Source of the DNA: Brevipalpus yothersi | Lineage: Eukaryota > Arthropoda > Arachnida > Trombidiformes > Tenuipalpidae | Reading direction: 5' to 3' | DNA length: 64,000 bases | NCBI GenBank assembly: GCA_003956705.1 | Contig: QZCP01000066.1 | Span: 4,533 to 68,532 of the forward strand | Part shown: in pieces, positions 40,150-51,741 of the stretch | Position numbering within the stretch: the first letter of the stretch is position 1 | How the letters are laid out: each line of letters opens with the position of its first letter | Made by a program: the position numbers and the translations under genes | The notes under the pieces: model-generated | The model's input: only the letters and a program-made list of their open reading frames with translations | Database searches by the model: none | Told to the model about the DNA's origin: nothing

Positions 40150-41455
40150 CACTTGATCCCCAAATCTTTTGATCACTACCAAGTTGAATTTCAAGATATT
40201 CCATTGGCACGTACATCAGCGATCATCCAAAAACACATGTTACCAAAACTAAATACTAATATCTGCAATTTTCGACATCCAGCAAAAAAAGTTTCAACTA
40301 TAAGCGGAAGAAAAAAGAGTTCGATAATTCCAAAAAAACGGAAACTTTCACCATCAACGATATGGATCCCTTTCAACTCGTCCACGAGTTATGACATGAG
40401 AATTGAAAGTTTATGTTAACTGAATGGCAACTGAATCAAGCCCGTTCATCAGACCAAGATCAAGTTTATCGTCGACAATCAAGTTCTTAGTTCTGCCATC
40501 ATGGTGAAAGTGGTTATGTTGAGTGAGTTGAATAAATTGGTCAAACGGGTTACTCTATCGGTGTTGGTTTGGGCATGGAATGGCATCTGTATGTGTATGT
40601 GTGTCCCAGTAATCAGTCGGACTGATTCGAGTCGATTTTCATTGAATGAATGTGAACACTCACACAGCAATGAGACATCCTTGGATTTAATTTGATTCTA
40701 TTCCATTCCTGTTCATACAACATTCACTTCTTCTTTATACTCTAATGATAATTTTGCCTGATGATAGTATAATAATTGAGGAAAGTTTGTCATCACTTCA
40801 CTGATCCTTTCTTTTTCTCTCTCTCTGCCATTCGAACAATTATTAGCCTTAATCGACTTAACCATTGCCAAACAGAAAAAAAGTGGTGGTTTATACATCA
40901 ACCACACATACACACTCACACAATTGTTCTAAGATGTTCATTATCAATTCTTTCCACCACCTTTAAAATCACAATTAGCCCCAAAAAAATGTGAACATTG
41001 TCAAAAGCAAAACTGTCCACCGTATTTTCATGTACATACATGAATCACACTATTGCATCATACAATCTTCAAACTTAATATGCAAACTTTTGGTATCATC
41101 AGTAGTAAGATGGCATCATTTTTGATGCCCAACATCATCCGAATGAATCATCACCATCATTGATGATGATTGAAGATTAAATATGATCATTTGAATACTT
41201 AAAACATCTGGAAAAAAAGTATACCATCAACATGTTGATTCAACATGTTTTAAATGTGGCTCGCTTTGAGCTATGTTCATGCTGCAGAACATGTTTTCTT
41301 CAATGTTTACACTTGATAAAGTGTTTTGTTTTGATTATTCATCCCGCGTGTTTGGTGTGATTGTCTGTGTGTTTTGATAGTTTTTCATATTTTTTTTCAT
41401 ATTTTTTTCTTCACTTTTTGGTGGTGGAATTGATTTTAGAATAATCGTTGTTATC
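40150..41455. other. Divergent intergenic region between His-rich gene and LSG1
   Basis: 1.3 kb holding both promoters. No coding segment with convincing borders was found. It is AT-rich with a short CT tract at about 40817-40827. Confidence 0.6.
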
Positions 41456-43682
41456 ATGCCTGGTACACGACAATTTCGAAAATCTGGACTCGGAAAAGGT
41501 TTGGTTAATGCGACAAGCAAGAGCAAGGGTGATCGGTATACACCATCTACTAGTGTATGTTGGGAATCTTTTTTTCTAATTAATGTGATTGATTTGGTTT
41601 ACTTTTCTCTCTTTCTTTTGGCAGAGACATTCAGCTGAACTGAATGATGGTGCTGATTATGGTCGCCTTAATCTTCGAAGTGTTACTCAGCAAAGTAGCT
41701 TGGATGAATTCTTGTCCATCGCTCAGATGGCAAACAGTGATTATTCGAAAGGTAAGTTGTGTTTGGGTGAAATTTCCGTAATTATTGGTGATTAATTTTC
41801 ACTCTTATTCTCTATTCATCATGATAGATCATCAAGATATCACCTTGATAACCAGTGCATCGAGACGTGGCTTAATTTCTGATCGAGAGCTTCGTGAAAT
41901 TCGACAGGCTCATGAGGCGAATGAAGAAATTATCACCATACCTCGTCGACCTGATTGGGATCCATCAATGAGCAAGGATGAATTGACTAGATTGGAAAAT
42001 GAAGCTTTTCTGGATTGGAAAAGAAAATTAGGTGTCTTCCAGAGTAATAATAGTAATCTACTTTTAACACCGTATGAGAGAAACGCTGAATTTTGGAAGC
42101 AACTTTGGCGAGTTGTAGAAAGGAGTGATGTTTGTGTTCAAGTTTTGGATGCTCGTAATCCTCTTCTTTTTCTTAGTAAAGATTTACAAAAATATGTCAA
42201 AGAAACAGATCCAAACAAGATCAATTGTGTTCTGTTGAACAAATCAGATTTACTCACAGAGTCTCAGCGGAAACATTGGGCCACCTATTTTCAAAAGATT
42301 GGAATAAGAGCTGTCTTTTTTTCAGCTCTCAATGAAATTTCTCGCGATGATTATCAAAATATACGAACTCAAAAAGAGTAAGTATTCTGACTCTAATTTT
42401 CACAGTCTTATTGAATCTAATCAATTCTTCTCTAATTCAGATCTAGTTCATCTGATAGTGAGTCAGACGACAATGACTCTCAGTCAGGCTCAGACACTGA
42501 GTCGGCGAGTGAAGATGAGCACAAATATTATCAAAGGTATTCACAGCACTAATGACAAAAGATCTGAATAATCATCTGAGCTTTTTTCTCAGATTAAACA
42601 CTGAACCACCAGATTCCAATGAAGAAGAAGATGAAGATACAAGCAGTGATGATGAATCTGATGGTGAAGAAGACCCTAATCCTAATCATTACCATTCATC
42701 TGAATCAAGTCATAGTATCTCTCATGAGCCATCGAGCGATGATCAGCAGAATAATGATCCACATAACTGGCATAACTCATCGAGACTTTATTCAAGGGAA
42801 GATCTCATCGAATATTTTAGAAACATTTATCCATCTGATTTACCTAAAGTAAAAGATGATTATGTCACGATTGGTATGGTCGGCTATCCTAACGTTGGTA
42901 AAAGTTCTACCATAAACGCACTTCTCCAGTGTAAAAAAGTTCCCATCTCAGCAACTCCTGGAAAGACAAAACATTTCCAAACACTTTTTGTTGATAAGGA
43001 TGTTTGTCTTTGTGATTGTCCTGGTTTAGTTTTTCCCAACTTTGTCTCGAGTAAAGCTGAGATGATATTGAATGGTATACTGCCTATCGATGAAATGAAA
43101 GATCGTGTGCCTGCCGTCAATCTTTTGATAAGTTTGATACCTCGTTACGTTTTCGAATCAAAGTATAGTATTGTTCTTCCCGAAGAATCAAAAAGTTCAT
43201 CCAATGGTCGACCTATGACAGCTGAACAATTGTTAAATGCTTATGGATACATGAGAGGCTATATGACACAGCGAGGCTTACCTGATAACCATAGGTCAGC
43301 TCGAGATATCCTCAAAGATTTTGTCAAGGGTAAACTTCTGTATTGCATGGCACCTCCTGGTGTAAATCAAGCAGATTATCATAAATTTCCTACAAGAGTT
43401 CGACCTAGACCTGCTCATATTCCTGTTCGATATCAAAATATGATAAAAACAGATGTTCCTGATCCTACTGATTTTGATGAGGATTTTTTCAAACAATCAA
43501 AACAACAGGCTCACAGCAAAGGACCTCAATCAGTTGTGAATTATACTCGAAAATCTCAAATTACTGACCATGTATCAAACAATCTGATGGATTCTGGTAT
43601 AAGCAAGCCATGGAAGAAGCATTTCAATCGTAACAAGAAACAAAAACTTCGTAAAGCTTTTGCCCATTTGGATGTTAAATGA
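41456..43682 (+). CDS. LSG1: Large subunit GTPase 1 (LSG1), 653 aa
   Basis: Five exons: 41456-41554, 41625-41751, 41828-42377, 42441-42536, 42593-43682. Introns are 56-76 nt and phases agree (1962 nt). LSG1 is a cytoplasmic, circularly permuted GTPase that releases the export adaptor NMD3 from maturing 60S ribosomal subunits. The motif order is permuted as expected: G4 NKSD at residues 213-216, then G1 GYPNVGKSS from 388 and G3 DCPG at 432-435. The N-terminal family blocks are present (SELNDGxDYGRLNL-like, PRRPDWD, ERNAEFWKQLWRVVERSD). So is the long acidic Ser/Asp/Glu insert between G4 and G1 (exon 4 and early exon 5), and the basic end (KPWKKH, then Lys/Arg-rich). Length and architecture match metazoan LSG1, and no defect is seen. 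The ATG at 41456 gives the typical basic N-terminus. Confidence 0.97.
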
Positions 43683-43773
43683 TGTCCTGAGTTATGAAAA
43701 AAACGTATGTTTACATCTTTTGATCTCCGAATTTTGACAATATTTTTGCCATTTTGCAAATTAAACAGTCAAC

Positions 43774-44640
43774 TAAGATGGATTATTCTGCTATCATACT
43801 CACATGATTTGGAATGAGAATGAAGGTTAGTGTGAAGGAAATATTTCATTTCATCATTCACTAATCTGTCTCACTTCATCTTTTAACTCTTCTTCTGTTT
43901 TTTTTCATCATTTTCTCTCCAATACGGATCATTGATTATTTTCTTCTCCCTCGTTCTTTCTCACAAAATGTTTGACATTCATACAGTCTCATATCGGAAT
44001 AATTATTATTTCCTCTTTTCTCTTTTCATAACACTTTTTCTCATTTTTGAATCCTTTTTTTGATTCGATTTTGTGGCCCCTAAATCTGAAAGCTTCTCCC
44101 CAATTTTGACTGAATGACACAGTCGAGCAAATAGTAACCAAAGAGTAGGCTTTTACAGACATGCTAAGATGATATACTCGAATGAGAATGAAGATGAGAA
44201 TAGATTATTATCTTTCCATACATACTTACATACAAATACATGTAGCGATCATCCAATATGCTTAATCGAGCATTTGGATGAAAATGATTACATTGATAGT
44301 GAAACGCATCAGTTTCGTTAGGACAAAAAGGGTTGATGGATTAATTTTGAAAGAAAAGATTAAGACGATCTTTCGTAATAACCAACTCATTCTCTCAAAC
44401 ATGAGTTGCCTTTTACCTTATCGGTATGGTAGATAAGAATTTTGATGTCTTCATTCGAAATAACATTGTATTCATTTACTCATTCATTCATTCAAAAATT
44501 GATTGATTTAAGATCGGTAGAAGTGTATGTCTGGTGAGGGAAGAGTCCAGGTACAATGAAATCGGTGAGCAATCAATAAATCGATTAGAAAATTTCATTA
44601 CTTAAAGCTCAAATTGGACTAAAAATCTCATAGAGAATAG
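43774..44640 (+). repeat. Dispersed repeat, copy 1 (about 870 bp)
   Basis: The sequence matches 61447-62334 base for base over long stretches in the same orientation. Examples are the shared block around GGAATGAGAATGAAGGTTAG and the one around TTGTGGCCCCTAAATCTGAA. Substitutions and small indels are scattered, and I estimate well over 80% identity by eye. No protein frame and no clear terminal inverted repeats are seen. Each copy contains an internal near-duplication of a TAAGATG...GAATGAGAATGAAG unit (about 43774 and 44166). It ends about 40 bp from the PIWI pseudogene stop. It could be a non-autonomous element or part of a larger duplicated segment. Confidence 0.85.
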
Positions 44641-44681
44641 AAAATCAACTTGTCAATCCATATCAATCATTTGTGTTGCAT

Positions 44682-46880
44682 TCAAAGGAAATGGAGAGAA
44701 TTTGAGAGATTTGCATTTGGCTCCTTGTGCACAGATTGATCAGCCAAAAATTCGAGCTTGTGAGCATATTGGTAGGGTGCTGGGACTTGGACGACTCCCT
44801 GAAATTTGATCAGAATTAACTCTTATTGACCCAAAATATTCTGACTTACCTGCTGGTTGGAATACATGTGGCACAACTTGTAAGCGAGCTGTTGTTGTCG
44901 AACAGGATTACAGCCAGTTTCATCAAAGATAATTTCATACATCGTTGGTGTGACAATCCCATCTCAGACACTTTGGCTGATTAAATAGGAATCGTATCTC
45001 TCTCAGGCCGAGTTCCACTATTATCGATCATAGTATCAGGTTCGCAGTGGCCATATCTATTGTTAGGAAAGCTGAGGAAGAATTGAGCATTAACCCTCTT
45101 GGATACAATGATGAAAGTGAGCTTGATTGGATCTTGATTCTGGGGGAGGTGTTTGGACCTCGTTTCGATTTGCTCGTGCTCGACTTCGAATACATATCTG
45201 ATGTTCCCTTCGCCAAAACCGTCTCGATAAATGATAAGATTGCGAGGTAGCCATTGATTTTTGTCTTGGAATGTTTTGAGATCTTTAGTTATTTTTTGAA
45301 CGAGATGAGTGAAGAGTTCTTCCCGACTCTCATGATAGTTCACATGAGAAAAGTATTAATTGTAACTGCCACTAGTTGAGCAGACAAAAGCACTAGCGGA
45401 ACGAACTTTTGTGGGTGAATCATGGTAAACACCGAAACCACAGATCATAAGTCCTTGGGGCTAAATGTGGAAAATAAGAAGTTAGATTTTGGCTAGGATT
45501 AGTATTGAAAGCAAAAATTATCGGAATGACAATTTGCCAGGCTTCGCTACCAAGTTTACATGCCATTTGAACAATAATCTTGGTCACCATCAGCATCACT
45601 CTTTCGTCTTTCTGTGGTGTCCTTCTGACGATAACCTGTGAAGGAATATCCTTTTCAAGACAACAGATCTGCTTGATAGCATCATAACGCTCTCTCTTGT
45701 TATTAGGCACGATGGATGCTATCATATTAAATTCTTTAGGTACTTGATCAATTGGATTCCTCCAATCGTTGATCCGATCATTATCCAAAGTGATGAGAAG
45801 TGGCCTTTTAGCAAATGCATTGAATCCAATCTACAAACATCCATCATAGGTCGATAGTTTGTCGAATGTTGGCTTGTCATTTCGTAGCACGACTAATTCA
45901 ATCGAATTGACTTGAGGAGAGAGTGGAATCTTCTGATTTCTCATATCTCGAGAGAAATCAGTTTTCTGTATCACAGAACCTTTCTTAGCTCCAGTCACTC
46001 CCAACATGATGAGCTTCTCTTTGTCCAAAACTCATGCATTTACAATAACTGACCGATTATCGTACTTGATGTTCCACTTACTCATCTCCTCATTCACCCC
46101 AGGATTGTTTTGGACTCTACACATGAACTCTTGTAGCTTCTTCACTCGATCTTGAGAAGCTAATTTAGAATGATTGTTGATCTGCTTCATAAAATTGGAA
46201 TCTTTTCTCACGTCCTCTGTTACTCCAGTCAAAGTACATATATTCCAGGAATCAGATATACGGTCAGTTCTTCTGTCTCTAGTCGATGTCATCACAACTA
46301 GCATTGGTTGTCGAGGCTCTCTGACGTTAACATTCGAGTATTGCTTCTTATAATAGCCAGTATAAACAATCGGGCCTTTACTTTTCTGCTCAAAAGTATT
46401 GTTCGGATGCCTTTCAGCATCAATATCATCAAAACGATAAGTTTTGGTAGTTGTACTCGGTCATAACAATATGACCACCAAACTGAGTAGTCACTCAAAG
46501 CCAATTATCTTAACGTTGATTCCTTATATCATTGAAAAGTTGAGGAGCATCCTTCTTGTGTAAAAACTTGAACCCGATATCAACCATCACCATCAAGCCT
46601 CCATCATGGTTGGCGACGGTTGTGTTGGCCCCTTGAAGGATCGTGATACCACCATATCTTCGATCTTCAACATTACCAATTGGCGTCTTATCAAAATATT
46701 TGCGCCCAAATCATTATCATAGTTAGAAGTCCCCCCGAAAACGAAGAGACCGAAAATCGAATCCAGAAACTTTATCTCTGATTCCTGGTGAACGAAAGTA
46801 ACAACAGAATGGAGACGATACTCGTCGTTATCATGACAAGAGAAGAAATAAAGCGAGAACGTATCAATAAACAGCTTCAA
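44682..46880 (-). pseudogene. PIWI-subfamily Argonaute pseudogene
   Basis: Read right to left, PIWI-protein order is kept but the frame is broken many times. The order is a PAZ start (DGGLMVMVDIGFKFL, about 46606-46560), then YRIDDIDAERHPNNTF (about 46440), then the linker (TLTGVTEDVRKDSNFMK). MID pieces follow (SRDMRN; IPSQVIVRRTPQKDE), then the PIWI domain (LPRNLIIYRDGFGEGNI; LTFIIVSKR) and the C-terminus (APYQYAHKLEFLADQS, ending SLHFL). Defects include frame changes at several joins, a TAA within the PIWI domain near 45355, and a frameshift plus TGA after LISQSV near 44970. The first catalytic Asp (GFDVYHD in the family) reads GFGVYHD. One intron survives (44799-44849, GTAAGT...TTTCAG), so this is a gene or segmental copy rather than a retrocopy. 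The expected donor of another intron near 45505 appears mutated (ATAATT). Intact PIWI proteins guide piRNA silencing of transposons; this copy cannot make one. Confidence 0.88.
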
Positions 46881-47088
46881 AATTTATTGAATGAAAATCG
46901 GGCTAAAAAAGCGGAGATGCGAGTGTTACTCGATCAGTATCGATTGATTCGAGAAATGTTCCAGCAATCGATGAATGGAAGGAAAAGATATCAACATAAA
47001 ACCATATAATTTCCGGATGCTGGTGTGTTATAAACAAACAGCTGGTGGCGATTTTCGCTTGGATTAGATCAAAATTTCTTGGAGAATA

Positions 47089-47620
47089 TCTTGAGGAGGA
47101 CATCTGCGGACAGTGGAAGTAGAGGTGAAGATGGAAAGTTATTTGTTGGTATGCTGTCAAAGCAACAATCGGAAGATGATGTTCGGCAACTATTTCAATC
47201 ATATGGTAACATTGAAGAGTGTACAATACTTTAAGGACGGGATGACCAGAGTAAAGGATGTGCATTTGTTAAATTTTCCACACGCAACCGGAAGCTCAAC
47301 CAGCAATTAATATACCTCATGGAGGTTAAACATATCCCGGTGCATCTTCCTCACTGGTGGTCAAGTTTGCTGATACCGAAAAGGAAACAATTGAGATGAA
47401 TTCAACAATTGGCCGGTAATATGGGGACTATTAAATCCATTTGTTTTTCAATAATTTTCCACCATATGGACCATATGCCCATCAGCAAGCGGCACTGATG
47501 GCTGCTGGTGATTACATTAATCCAATGACAGCACTGACCACATCATAATCCGCACAGTACCGAATACCCAATATCACCCATATTCCATAATATGCTACCA
47601 TATTTGATAACGAGAAAGTC
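47089..47620 (+). pseudogene. Intronless CELF/Bruno RNA-binding protein pseudogene fragment
   Basis: The fragment begins in the second RRM: DGKLFVGMLSKQQSEDDVRQ, then an RNP-like core (KGCAFVKFSTRN), then SSSLVVKFADTEKE. The linker follows with NFPPYGPYAHQQAALMAAG and INPMTALTT. This is the order seen in CELF1/2-Bruno proteins, which regulate splicing and translation. An in-frame TAA sits after EECTIL (near 47234), and at least three frame changes and further stops follow. No introns are seen across the stretch, so a processed retrocopy is likely, but no poly(A) tail or target-site duplication is evident. It stands head-to-head with the PIWI pseudogene. RRM1 is missing and RRM3 is at best vestigial (about 47780-47890). 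Confidence 0.82.
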
Positions 47621-48290
47621 TCGGTATTGTTTTCCAATTACCGATGCAATCATGTTTTGTGTTATCATCATCCTGCTACCAATCAACAATAATAGTTGGT
47701 AATCGATTCGTTTCCTAATTCAGACTGCATCTCTATGCAACAGGTGTACAATCATGAATGTTACAATTTTGAATATCTCTCTCTCGAAAAAAAAGTTGCT
47801 ATAGTTTCGGTTTTTACGTTTTTGACGATTTCCGATGGTTTAATGGTTAATGGTTTCTTCATTATGATCAATCAATTCATAATGATGATATCTCCGCCAT
47901 AGGTAACTTAACCAATTATCACAACTCTCTCTTATCACATCACTCAACAACATGATGATTAGAGAAAGAGAGAGAGAAAGAAACACTCATAGTCTCTCTC
48001 TCCTACACAATGGATGATGTGGTTCTATGAGGATTATTCTTTTTTTGGTAAGCTTTCAACTCGTTCGAGTATGAGAAGCAATTACATAGATTAAGATTGC
48101 CTCAAATTGCTCTCATATTCACTCGTTTTCACATCTCATTTTATATATATTTCATTAACAATCAACTTTTGTTCTCTTGTGTTTTTGTTTTCGTGTTCAA
48201 TCAATTATCCATCGGTCATCACCAGAATCTTATCGTTTTGACCCACATTAATGATTCTTTTTTTGTTTTATATTAATCTATTTTCTTCCG
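47621..48290 (+). other. 5' flank of the serine protease gene
   Basis: AT-rich sequence with a possible eroded CELF RRM3 remnant at its left end and a short GA tract at about 47961-47979. No other gene is seen. The protease promoter must be here. Confidence 0.5.
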
Positions 48291-50152
48291 ATGAAGGACT
48301 CAGTTAACCCTTCACTGGTTAAAATTTTAATACTTATTTATGGTTCCTTAGCCTGTATCAGCTGCCATCCAATTGATGAGAGTAAGTTTCTTTTTGCCAT
48401 GAACCACTCTCACACGAATGTCGTTGAAAAGAATGTGTGTTTGATGAAATATTTCTGATTGTCTCTCCTTATCTATTTACATTATTCATTATTATTCATT
48501 AACATTATCTAGAGTTCAACTTTAAACGTGAGCTCACAGCTGATAATTCGATTGCATGTGATCCCGATTTGCAACCCTTTTTGGTGCCAGAATATTGGAG
48601 AATCGGGCGAATCATAACCGAAGGCTATCCAACGGAAGCATATTATCCGATTAATTTGACCTGTTCATGGATAATCCAGGCTCCGGAAGGATTATGGATT
48701 GATGTGTTATTACGTGATTTTGGTCTCGATGAAAATGATCGAGCAGTAGTTCAATTTTATGCCCATCAAAATGGTAATCAAGCTCATTTGATTCAAGAAT
48801 TTCGTGGACACTTCAAAGTATCTCAACATTTTATAGCCACAACAAATAGACTGGAAATCATATTTCGAGGTGTCGATGAGCCAAGAGCGAAAGGTTTCGA
48901 AATATATTATGAACACAAAATACCACCACTAAGTGATTGTGATCATATTGTGGGAAAAAATTTGAACACCAACAACAACAAAGATGATAATAATAACAAC
49001 GATCAGAATGACGATGATGACGATGGCACAGCCACTGATGATAATGATGCAAAAAATTCGATCGTTCAATATGATTTGAATGCTCCTATCGTTCACCGTC
49101 AATGTAATGATGGTGACAATGAAACCACTGTCGATTCTAATCATAAAGCATTCTTGTGTCGTAATCAAGAACAATGTTTCCTACGATCTGAACGGTGTAA
49201 CGGTGTTGATGATTGTTGGGATGGTACTGATGAAGAGAATTGTGATCACGAATCGTTAGATTCATCAAATCAATTGATTGATTATTCCGAATGGTTTGAT
49301 GATAAAATTGTCGGTCACACATGTGGCAGTCCATCAATTAAGCCAGTCACTTACAATCTACGAATTCTTGGTGGCGAAAAAGTTATTCCCGGTAGTTGGC
49401 CATGGATGGCATCCATTAGACTGAAAAAAGCTCAACCTGTCGGACATCTTTGCGGAGCAACTGTCATCAATCGTTACTGGCTACTTACTGCAGCTCATTG
49501 TTTTCCACCGATTTCTAATTTAAGTAAATATGAGATTCATTTAGGTCGATTCAATTCAATTGTGTCCATCACTGGCCACGAAGTAGTCCGCTATATTGAT
49601 CGCTTCATACGACATCCAGAATTCAATTATACCCTGGAATATGATATTGCTCTCATACGAATGAATGCTCCGATACCATCTGATGATGAATTCATACAGC
49701 CTCTGTGTATACCTTCCTCTGATACTCAATACAATTCTCTGACCACATCATTTATCACCGGTTGGGGTAACATTAATCCTCATAATGAAGAACTTTTCCT
49801 ACGACAAGCTTCGCTGCTCATTTTCACCAATCAACACTGTCAAAATATTTACAATAAACGAAGAATATCCGATAAAATACTCTGTGCTGGTCGATATGAA
49901 GGTGGAATAGATTCATGTAAAGGAGATTCCGGAGGACCTATGGTTGTCATGAATCCTGTAGATAGAAAGTGGTCACTGGCTGGTATTGTTTCATCTGGTG
50001 CCAAAAACTGTGGTCAACGTGGTAAACCGGGACTGTACACAAATGTTGCCTACTATCGTGATTGGATTGATCAAACTATGCTACGTGAAGAAAGAAAACC
50101 GTTATCCAAAGTTTTGAGCTCTTGGATATTGTCTGGTGCCATATCTCCATAA
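48291..50152 (+). CDS. Secreted CUB-LDLa-trypsin serine protease, 576 aa
   Basis: Two exons, 48291-48381 and 48513-50152, joined in phase 1. The N-terminus (MKDSVNPSLVKILILIYGSLACISC) is a signal peptide or signal anchor. A CUB-like domain (about residues 45-160) is followed by an Asn/Asp low-complexity linker. An LDL-receptor class A module spans about 244-274 (CNGVDDCWDGTDEENC). The S1 peptidase domain begins after Arg314 (LR then ILGGEKV). The catalytic triad is complete: His359 in TAAHC, Asp408 in YDIAL, Ser503 in GDSGGP. Asp497 sits six residues before the Ser, predicting cleavage after Arg/Lys. Activation at Arg314 would itself need a trypsin-like enzyme, and a Cys before the site (HTCGSP) may keep the chains linked. 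The product probably acts in extracellular proteolytic cascades. That role is inference from architecture. There is no clip domain. Confidence 0.94.
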
Positions 50153-51297
50153 ATTGATCCGAATTATAACATTTGATCTCCTTCAGATCATCACCCCCTA
50201 ACCATTGTTATTGATTCAAATTGTTGTGTATCTAAATATTTTCTGCTCATCACCACCATCATCATACGATTGGTTTCTACGGTTTCCTCTCTCTCTTTCT
50301 CTCTCTTTACTGTGATACCAATCTGATTGTTTTATGTTGAGATAAATTCGATATCAATCAAAATGTCATGCTCCAATTTTGAGATCATCAATTCGAATTA
50401 CTATCAAATACAGTTCACACATTACTATGAATGATCATAAATACTCACCAAATATTGGAATATCCATTAACCTTGTGATTGGAAAATTTTAGGTTTACTT
50501 CTTCAAACTTTTCAAAGTTCCAATACCAAAGTGTAGGCTACCAATGGAAAATTCGGCAATGATTCTAATATTCTTCATCAATTATTTATGCTAAACTCGT
50601 AAGTTTTGTATCGTCTTCACCGGAAGTGAGGAAAGTATGGGCCATTTTCCATTGATAATTCTGATGAAGCTGATAGCTGACTAACAAGCTTGTAAGTGAA
50701 TAATTTGTATTGTTTAGGAAAAATGTCATCCACAATCCTTTCCCATGTACTCATCATCAGAATTATCACATGTGATACTTGTGATAAAATTATCTCATAA
50801 TTCACTGGCCACTCAAAAACTGTCTTTCTTTGTTATTTCAAATGGTTAATGTTTCCTTTATGGAATAAGTTTTCGTGCTCAATTGCTTGGGTTTGGGGTT
50901 TGAAAATTTTTCCAAGAAAATTGGCGCGAAAACAATCTATCTTTCTCATCTCCTTGATTGGTTGCCTATGATTAGTCAGCAGTACAGTCAATAGAGATTT
51001 TGATTGATGTTTCCAAGAGAAGATGTTGAAATGCAGAGTTTCCCAATATAACGATAATTCATTTGAACTCATGATATTTGAATAGAATCAACATAAATTC
51101 GCTGTCTGGCGAAAGAAGACCTGTTCATTCGTGTGAAAAGAGCCTCAGCAAATGGGATGAAAAAAGAGTATTGGAACGTTATACATCTTCATTCTAGCAT
51201 CTTTTTTCCATTCGTTTGCATTTCCTCAACTAAAGGGAACGTTTTCTTCATCTTCTAAAATTAGAATGCCAATACTAAAATACAGATATATACAGAG

Positions 51298-51371
<74 letters not shown>

Positions 51372-51741
51372 AAGATGGAGAAGATGAGGATCAAGTGAGA
51401 AGGAGGAAGTAAACGCCATTGGGCCCTAAATGAGAGTTTTTCTTGACTCTCTCTTTCTCTCTCTCTTTCGTTCATATGTTTTCTTCTCATCTCAAGATGT
51501 AAATTGCAGCATCTTTGCTGTTTTTTCTTTTTTCCTCCTCTCTGTATCTATCCATCTATTCCAGCCGTAAGTTTTCCTCTAATGTGTTCACATGATCAGA
51601 CATCACCAAAAAATCCATTGATTGGTTAACGAATCAACGTTTTGTTCCGTTTTTCTTCTCTCTTTTTGGGGCTTTTCTTTCTCTTGGTTCCCTCTTATTT
51701 TATCCATACATTTACACTCACACACAACCACCTTTCCAGCA
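50153..51741 (+). other. Intergenic between the protease and SPARC
   Basis: No gene seen. Short minus-strand frames (50617-50805, 50833-51072) have neither domains nor splice borders. A GA array at 51299-51367 lies in the SPARC 5' flank. Confidence 0.55.
51299..51367. repeat. (AG)n array upstream of SPARC
   Basis: About 34 AG units ending roughly 375 bp before the SPARC start codon. Confidence 0.97.

Noticed and set aside
41785..42381. Separate gene beginning at a GTG or ATG near 41785
   Set aside because: It is exon 3 of LSG1 read from within the preceding intron; splice sites and family alignment place the exon start at 41828.
45047..45250. Plus-strand 67-codon frame
   Set aside because: Antisense shadow of the PIWI domain remnant on the minus strand.
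46788..47009. Plus-strand 73-codon frame with a coiled-coil look (RINKQLQNLLNENRAKK...)
   Set aside because: Its left part is antisense to the PIWI pseudogene and its right part abuts the CELF fragment; no splice sites, start context or domain. Kept out for lack of support.
50617..51072. Minus-strand frames between the protease and SPARC
   Set aside because: No domain, no signal peptide, no paired splice borders; lengths are within chance for this composition.
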